18,600 bases of DNA, from contig VXPR01000207.1 in assembly GCA_009839405.1 (NCBI GenBank), forward strand, positions 1 through 18,600. Direction: 5' to 3'. The DNA comes from Gammaproteobacteria bacterium. Its GTDB lineage: Bacteria; Pseudomonadota; Gammaproteobacteria; Pseudomonadales; Azotimanducaceae. A program made the position numbers and the translations under genes. The notes under the pieces are model-generated. The model did no database searches, was not told where the DNA came from, and saw only the letters and a list, made by a program, of their open reading frames with translations. Shown here in pieces: positions 15,001-18,600 of this stretch. Numbering within the stretch: the stretch's first letter is position 1; each line of letters begins with the position of its first letter.

Positions 15001-15609
15001 GACATGCTCGAACGCGCGGTCAAGGCCATCCGCGCCGGCACCACGCCGAACCTCACCGAACCCCTCGACACCAGCCACGACGTCAACCTGCACGTGCCGG
15101 CGCTGATACCCGACGACTACCTGCCCGACGTTCACATGCGCCTCATCATGTACAAGCGCATCAGCAACGCGGCGACGGTGGAGGCCCTCGACGAACTCAA
15201 GATCGAGATGATCGACCGCTTTGGCCTGCTGCCCGATCCGCTCCGCAGCCTGTTCCGCACCACCGCGCTGAAGCTCGCCGCCGGCGCCATCGGCATTGCC
15301 CGCATCGACGTGGGCATCGGCGGCGGCCGCCTCGAGTTCGGTCCGGATCCCCGAGCGGACGCGCTGGCGCTCGTCCGACTGGTGCAGGCAGAACCCGGCA
15401 CCTACCAGCTTCAGGGAGGCGCCCGCAACGAATCTACCAGCCGCCTGCGCATTTCTCGGTCGCTTGAGGAGACCGAGAAGCGCTTCCAGTTCGTGGAGCA
15501 ACTGGTGGAGCGGCTGACGCCGAAAGAGGAAGGTGAGGACGCATCGCCTGGTTCTGTATCCGTGGATGCCGAAACAGCCCGTTGGGCCACCCGAGCCGCA
15601 GGCGCGTAG
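12052..15609 (+). CDS. mfd: Transcription-repair coupling factor Mfd
   Basis: A 1185-aa Mfd, close to the 1148 aa of E. coli, colinear with it by eye. Mfd removes RNA polymerase stalled at DNA lesions and recruits UvrA. The N-terminus holds the UvrB-homology module (LPEWETLPYDHFSPHQDI, about 73-90). The CarD-like RNA-polymerase-interacting domain begins near 487 (PVVHLDHGVGRYRGL). The RecG-type translocase has Walker A G635-DVGFGK-T642, DEEH 736-739, TATP 762-765, HGQM 850-853 and QLRGRVGR 905-912. The C-terminal TRCF domain shows DDYLPDVHMRLIMYKRI. I start at ATG 12052; a GTG at 12046 would add two residues. The frame is open back to 11953, but without conserved sequence. No strong Shine-Dalgarno is visible. 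The CsiV-family gene follows on the same strand, as in other Gammaproteobacteria. Confidence 0.98.
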   Translation: MQTTPPEVEAPAPRSVRHWQGLQGAAGSLELANLAAASRRLFVCVAADAEGAVRAREEIGCFAPDDLPVHALPEWETLPYDHFSPHQDIVSERLATLHELPRLHHGVLVVTAATLVQRLAPVRFVQEQSLVVEVGQTLDLVAERERLARAGYRAVSTVSERGEFAVRGSLLDIFPMGAPNPVRVDLFDDEVDSLRTFDADSQRTVAETDAVRVLPALEVPLDAAGIARFRAKWHTTFEVDVRRCQIYQEVSEGVASQGVEYYLPLFFETTSVLTDHLAEDAVLVVEDDTEAAVARHLADVAARYESLRHDIERPILAPRELCLTSDEVRQRMAPFARICLDKTGERRRGRVDFASRELPDLAANHRARDPLRSLRAFVGNASARIALTAESAGRRAHLDDLLRRAGIATHEIDDIRDFLRGTEVHQDASRPMLAVAPLERGLWRGDIAIVTETEILGHRHESAAEANRRAGVDPDAVIRHMTELNIGAPVVHLDHGVGRYRGLVTLTIDGYPMEFLCLEYAEEAKVYVPVTALHLVSRYTGASEENAPLHRLGSDQWDKAKRRAAEKVHDVAAELLDIYARREASESFAFGAPADDYQRFCEQFPFDATPDQATAIDAVIDDLTSRRATDRLICGDVGFGKTEVAMRAAFLAVQSGKQVAVLTPTTLLAQQHFETFSDRFADWPISVGAVSRLRADKEVKALAGDLANGRLDIVIGTHRLLAAQFRFRNLGLIVIDEEHRFGVRQKERLKSLRAEADVLTLTATPIPRTLNIAMSGLRDLSIIATPPARRLAIKTFVMRRSRSLVTEAISRELARGGQVFYVHNEIRSIERVAAEIKELAPQARIGVGHGQMPKRNLERVMTDFYHRRVNVLVCTTIVENGLDIPNANTIVIERADRFGLAQLHQLRGRVGRSHRQAYAYLLTPDPREMTPDARKRLDAIETSGELGIGFTLATHDLEIRGAGELLGDDQSGQIETIGFSLYMDMLERAVKAIRAGTTPNLTEPLDTSHDVNLHVPALIPDDYLPDVHMRLIMYKRISNAATVEALDELKIEMIDRFGLLPDPLRSLFRTTALKLAAGAIGIARIDVGIGGGRLEFGPDPRADALALVRLVQAEPGTYQLQGGARNESTSRLRISRSLEETEKRFQFVEQLVERLTPKEEGEDASPGSVSVDAETARWATRAAGA

Positions 15610-15639
15610 TCCCAGTGCTCTTGACTTGCATCGGCAAAG

Positions 15640-15713
15640 CCGCCCCGGCAAGGCGGGAGTGACAGGGGGGAGGCGTTGCCGGCGTCTCCCATCCCTCCCC
15701 CCTTGAGGGGGAG
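15640..15713. repeat. Stem-loop-rich element between mfd and the CsiV-family gene
   Basis: Three inverted repeats follow each other: CCGCC/GGCGG (15640-15644, 15652-15656), GGGAGGCG/CGTCTCCC with one G-T pair (15668-15675, 15683-15690), and a perfect CTCCCCC/GGGGGAG (15695-15701, 15707-15713). C-run/TTGA/G-run stem-loops like the last are familiar as dispersed intergenic repeats in proteobacteria. This one overlaps the probable start of the next gene. Confidence 0.45.
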
Positions 15714-16731
15714 CCGACGAAGGCGTCCCCGCCTTTCTCGGTGGCGGCAATGGTCGCTCGGTTTCTCCGTGCTACCCCTCCTGGCCGTCCTGCTGGCCGG
15801 TTCAACACCGGCGGCCGATACGGCACTTCCATCCGAGCTCGAGCGCTTGCGCGATGCCCTGTGGGTCCGAGTGGAGATGATTGCGTTCACTCGGGACGAC
15901 ACAGGGGCTGCACCAATGCATCTGGTGGAAGACCTGCACCTGCCGCTCCAAGCCATCGCCCGCGCAGTCGTGCCCCAAGAAGAACCCTTGCATGGCTGCG
16001 GCTACGGCCCCGTACCGCCGGCGTTGCCCATTCTCCTAACCCCCGCCGGCCGACCAGAACGCCCCGCCTGGATGAAGCCCATCCCACATCCCGACTGCGA
16101 AGGCACCGGCGAGCGAATAGTGGAACCCCGCACCTATTGGCCCGCCGTCGTCGTAACAGCGTTTGGCAACGAATTCCATTCCGCCGCTCTGCACGCCTGC
16201 TTCGACGATGGCCGCACGCCGCGCTTCCCCCCTGCAACCCATGCCGTGGAACCTGACGAGGAGACCCTTGCACTATGGAAGGTGCGGGACCAGGCACAGA
16301 CGCACTACGAGGAACTGCGCGCGGCGATGCTTCAAGTCTGGTCCGGGGTCCGTTCGCTGCAAGGCGTTCGCGACACCCTCAGCCGGCGATTCCGCGTGCT
16401 CGCCGCCGGCGCATGGCGGCAGCGCGCCGAACCACCCCGCTCCGCCACATCCATGCTGGTGCAACTAGGACCGAAACTCGCCAACGGCCGACACGAGATC
16501 GAAGGCACGCTGAGGCTAACCGCCCGCCCCTATCCCCAGTTCGAGGTGCTCCTGACCCGCTCCCTGCCGAGTGGCGGACTCGCGCTCATGCAGGAAAACC
16601 GCCGCCTAGCCGACGGCGAACTGCATTATTTCGACCATCCGGCATTCGGCCTTCTGGTGCAGATCGACCCCATCGAGGAGCCGCCAGAGCTAGCCGCCGC
16701 CCTCGAGGAACTCGGCTACGAGCCGCGCTAG
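15676..16731 (+). CDS. csiV: CsiV-family protein (peptidoglycan-binding, PF10972)
   Basis: A protein of up to 351 aa that I assign to the CsiV family by the start of the mature domain (ALWVRVEMIAFTRDD, 61-75) and the C-terminal LHYFDHPAFGLLVQIDP, plus its place directly after mfd, where this family sits in Pseudomonas. CsiV is a periplasmic protein first described in Shewanella and Vibrio-type bacteria as needed for growth on D-lactate-related or envelope-stress conditions; its mechanism is little known, and my recall of the phenotype is uncertain. A signal peptide is clear: an arginine-rich n-region (12-24), hydrophobic 27-42, and a PAA-D site near 46-48. The start is uncertain. TTG 15676 has a G-rich ribosome-binding site just upstream; TTG 15703 would keep the signal peptide, whereas GTG 15772 would lose its charged part. 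The end overlaps the convergent phosphorylase gene by 42 bases. Confidence 0.75.
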   Translation: MPASPIPPPLRGSRRRRPRLSRWRQWSLGFSVLPLLAVLLAGSTPAADTALPSELERLRDALWVRVEMIAFTRDDTGAAPMHLVEDLHLPLQAIARAVVPQEEPLHGCGYGPVPPALPILLTPAGRPERPAWMKPIPHPDCEGTGERIVEPRTYWPAVVVTAFGNEFHSAALHACFDDGRTPRFPPATHAVEPDEETLALWKVRDQAQTHYEELRAAMLQVWSGVRSLQGVRDTLSRRFRVLAAGAWRQRAEPPRSATSMLVQLGPKLANGRHEIEGTLRLTARPYPQFEVLLTRSLPSGGLALMQENRRLADGELHYFDHPAFGLLVQIDPIEEPPELAAALEELGYEPR

Positions 16732-17421
16732 CGGCTTCTCCGAACGCGCAATCACGCCGCGAATGTCGGCTCCGTCGATGGCACCCGTGCCCCGCCCGGC
16801 CGCCGGATTCACCACCACACAGACACCGGCATAGGCAATGCCCAGCTCCCGCGCCAGCGCCGCCTCCGGCATGGCGGTCATGCCCACCAACGTGCAGCCA
16901 TCGCGCGCCATGCGGTCGATCTCAGCCGGCGTTTCCAGGCGAGGGCCTTGCGTGACGCCATACACACCCCCGTCCCGCACCGCGACCCCCGCCCGCTCTG
17001 CCGCCTGGCGAATCCGCGCACGAACCGAGGCATCAAACGGCTCACCAAACTCGATGTGCCGCACACCTTCTTCCGGCGCAAAGGTGTGCTCCCTCCCCCA
17101 GGTGTAGTCGATCAGGTCATCGGGAATCGCAAAGTCGCCATCCACAAGCGTCCGATCGATCCCTCCCACCGCAAAGACGGCAAGCACCTCCCGCACCCCG
17201 CAACGTTGCAGGAAGTGCATGTTGGCCCGGTAGTTCACCTGATGCGCAAGAAACTCCCCAGCCGCGCCATGGCGATTGACGAAGATCGCATTGGCACCCG
17301 GATGTTCCGCGGCATGACTGGCCCGTCCAAAGGGCGTAGCAAGCTCCTCCTCACCCACAGCCTTGCCGGGGCTCCCAGCAAGCCGCATCGTCCCGCCAAT
17401 GATCGCGGTGCGGTAGGTCAT
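16690..17421 (-). CDS. S-methyl-5'-thioinosine phosphorylase (MTAP/PNP family)
   Basis: A 243-aa purine nucleoside phosphorylase of the MTAP/PNP trimeric family, closely resembling Pseudomonas PA3004, which cleaves S-methyl-5'-thioinosine to hypoxanthine and methylthioribose-1-phosphate in methylthioadenosine salvage. Visible motifs are AIIGGT (6-11), N49-R50-H51-G, H60-QVNYRAN-67, IDYTWGREHT (104-113), TQGPRLET (157-164) and M181-TAMPEA. In the base-binding loop it has N205 (VVNPAAG), the asparagine of 6-oxopurine enzymes, where adenine-specific MTAPs carry aspartate. This favours methylthioinosine over methylthioadenosine. I start at ATG 17421, with GGGGA a few bases upstream; the frame runs open farther, but that extension overlaps the next gene antisense and has low-complexity composition. 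Its 3' end overlaps the CsiV-family gene tail to tail. Confidence 0.9.
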   Translation of the reverse strand: MTYRTAIIGGTMRLAGSPGKAVGEEELATPFGRASHAAEHPGANAIFVNRHGAAGEFLAHQVNYRANMHFLQRCGVREVLAVFAVGGIDRTLVDGDFAIPDDLIDYTWGREHTFAPEEGVRHIEFGEPFDASVRARIRQAAERAGVAVRDGGVYGVTQGPRLETPAEIDRMARDGCTLVGMTAMPEAALARELGIAYAGVCVVVNPAAGRGTGAIDGADIRGVIARSEKPLARLVAEFLEGGG

Positions 17422-17462
17422 GTGTTCCCCGTCACCAACCTTTGGAATGGCTCCTTCCCGCG

Positions 17463-18464
17463 TCAGGCGGCGCGAACCGTGGCAATCAGACGCTGCAGGA
17501 AGTCGGCGCCGGTGTCGGCGCGGACAACCAGGTCGCCCACTTCGGACAGGCAGTCCCAATCGTCGACGCCAGCAAGAAGCGCACGGGTACGCTCGCCGAC
17601 CGCACTGCCAAAGCGCACCGCGACCTGGCGACACAGTAGCTCCCGGTCTCGCGCCACGCCCTCGCGCCGACCTTCGGCCACACCCTCGCGCCGACCTTCG
17701 GCCACGCCCTCGCGATGCCATTGCTTTGGCCACTCAGCCCAGCGCTCTGCCAATGTCACCGTCGCCTCCTCCAAGGTCTGCCCCAATTCGATCTCGGTGC
17801 CGGCCGGGGCCATCCTCGCCATGTTGTGCCGAATCCACGCCACAAAGGCCCGGCCCAGCTCCGCGTCTCTAGCCTGAAGCAGCTCCCGCAACGCAGACAC
17901 GACCCGAACCACGTCCACCGGTGTCCGGCTCTGTTCCAAGCCCGCTAGCGCCCGCACCAGATTCCCGACCGGCAAATCGTCCAGCTTCACATGCTGCTCG
18001 TCAAGGACCAGCGTCCGCTGCGACGGCTGGAATGGCTCCAGCGATGGTGCCACCGGTGCAATCAACTCCCGCATCTCCCTGCGGGCCGTCCACGGAGCGC
18101 TCCCGTTGTAGAGCACAAGGGGCAGCACCGGCGGCCACTCGCCGAGCGGCCCCAACTCGCCGCGGCGGCCCAGCTCGCGATACAGGAGCGCCGTGTACTC
18201 GATGTTGCGCAGTGCCATGCGCGGGTCAATGGTGGACTGGAACTCCAGCAACAAAAGCAGGTAGAGCCAACGGTTCCGGAACCGCACCCGCCAAACCGCA
18301 TCGCCTCGCCGCTGCTGGCCGCCGTCGCCAACGTACTGGGCCGACACGTCCTCAAGCGCGCCGAAGTCGACAGCGTCGATCCAGCCCGGCTCGCCGACGG
18401 CGCGGAGCAGGTCCGCCACCATGCGCGGGAACGCGAACAAGCGCCTGTATATGGGATCGTGCAT
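17463..18464 (-). CDS. Rpn family recombination-promoting nuclease / YhgA-like putative transposase
   Basis: A 333-aa protein of the Rpn/YhgA-like family (PF04754 type), a PD-(D/E)XK nuclease superfamily member. Characterised E. coli Rpn proteins promote RecA-independent recombination and cleave DNA. It begins MHDPIYRRLFAFPRMVADLL, the standard opening. The nuclease core shows D55 in GDAVWRV and E74-x-Q76 in LLLEFQST, with Q in place of the usual K as is common in this family. MALRNIEYTALLYREL (83-98) follows. Near the C-terminus the octapeptide EGRREGVA is repeated between about 249 and 267, coded by a 24-bp tandem repeat. It lies 41 bases before the phosphorylase gene on the same strand. 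Despite the database name, no transposon ends or target duplication are seen. Confidence 0.88.
   Translation of the reverse strand: MHDPIYRRLFAFPRMVADLLRAVGEPGWIDAVDFGALEDVSAQYVGDGGQQRRGDAVWRVRFRNRWLYLLLLLEFQSTIDPRMALRNIEYTALLYRELGRRGELGPLGEWPPVLPLVLYNGSAPWTARREMRELIAPVAPSLEPFQPSQRTLVLDEQHVKLDDLPVGNLVRALAGLEQSRTPVDVVRVVSALRELLQARDAELGRAFVAWIRHNMARMAPAGTEIELGQTLEEATVTLAERWAEWPKQWHREGVAEGRREGVAEGRREGVARDRELLCRQVAVRFGSAVGERTRALLAGVDDWDCLSEVGDLVVRADTGADFLQRLIATVRAA
17655..17717. repeat. 24-bp tandem repeat inside the Rpn gene
   Basis: Two full units (17655-17678 and 17679-17702) differ at one base, and a third begins at 17703 and fades by 17717. The period is eight codons, so copy-number change would keep the frame and only lengthen a charged, helical segment near the C-terminus of the Rpn protein. 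Confidence 0.85.
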
Positions 18465-18510
18465 GACGACCCAACCGTAGCCGGGCGCAAGCGGAAAATA
18501 TGTAGGAAAA

Positions 18511-18530
18511 GGCTGAAAGGCTCGTCAGCC
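18511..18530 (-). terminator. Possible terminator of a gene beyond the right edge
   Basis: GGCTGA (18511-18516) and TCAGCC (18525-18530) form a 6-bp stem with an 8-base loop. On the minus strand it is followed directly by TTTTCC. It lies 46 bases upstream of the Rpn start and would end a minus-strand transcript entering from the right. The rest of 18465-18600 shows no secure gene. Confidence 0.35.
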
Positions 18531-18600
18531 ATCAACCCTGAGGTGGGTAGAACGGGACGTTAGGATTTGGGCGAGGCGGACTACACAGGGAGTTCCCAGC

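Noticed and set aside
17655..17717. Short repeats considered as CRISPR
   Set aside because: Units are directly adjacent with no spacers, fewer than three full copies, and lie in frame within a protein gene.
17463..18464. Rpn/YhgA-like gene as an insertion sequence
   Set aside because: Although sometimes named a putative transposase, there are no terminal inverted repeats or target duplications, and the residues fit a PD-(D/E)XK nuclease rather than a DDE transposase.
1..18600. tRNA, rRNA, riboswitch, CRISPR array or phage att site
   Set aside because: Reading both strands I found no cloverleaf, conserved rRNA segment, repeat-spacer array or integrase-flanked duplication that I could support.

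Overview
The window looks like chromosome from a GC-rich gammaproteobacterium. The strongest evidence is the run mfd, then a CsiV-family gene, then a methylthioinosine-type phosphorylase, a neighbourhood known from Pseudomonas (PA3002-PA3004). The Mfd protein also reads very much like its E. coli counterpart. I see no rRNA, tRNA, CRISPR array, transposase or phage structural gene. Codon positions and base composition look uniform by eye. The many very long overlapping frames are a GC effect.

Layout. (1) Positions 1-2173 hold two tandem FtsX/MacB-type ABC permease genes on the + strand, the first cut by the window edge. (2) Positions 2219-3537 hold a nucleotidyltransferase gene and a membrane-anchored PD-(D/E)XK nuclease-like protein (PF10107 type). 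(3) Positions 3678-4643 hold a RES toxin and MbcA/ParS/Xre antitoxin operon on the - strand, with operator-like palindromes at its promoter. (4) Positions 4790-6149 hold a YghU-type glutathione transferase and a PhnB-like VOC protein, probably one - strand operon. (5) Positions 6249-7682 hold an ATPase_2/DUF234-type ATPase with a palindromic, apparently leaderless promoter. (6) Positions 7738-11434 hold a likely metabolic cluster: a Rieske non-heme iron oxygenase and a GPH-family (MelB-like) transporter on the - strand, and a divergent phytanoyl-CoA-dioxygenase-like Fe/2OG oxygenase on the + strand. (7) Positions 11441-11773 hold a small exported helical protein. (8) Positions 12052-17421 hold mfd, the CsiV-family gene and the phosphorylase, the last being convergent and overlapping the CsiV gene by 42 bp. 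(9) Positions 17463-18464 hold an Rpn/YhgA-like nuclease with a short in-frame tandem repeat.

How the parts fit. Mfd repair and methylthioadenosine/methylthioinosine salvage are housekeeping. The transporter with two oxygenases suggests uptake and oxidative attack on a small organic compound whose identity cannot be read from sequence. The NTase/nuclease pair, RES-Xre module, DUF234 ATPase and Rpn protein are accessory genes of the kind seen in genome-maintenance or defence contexts. No complete known defence system is present. The most interesting non-coding structures are the RES-Xre operators, the nested palindromes before the ATPase gene, the tandem hairpins between transporter and Rieske genes, and a stem-loop-rich element that seems to supply the start of the CsiV gene.
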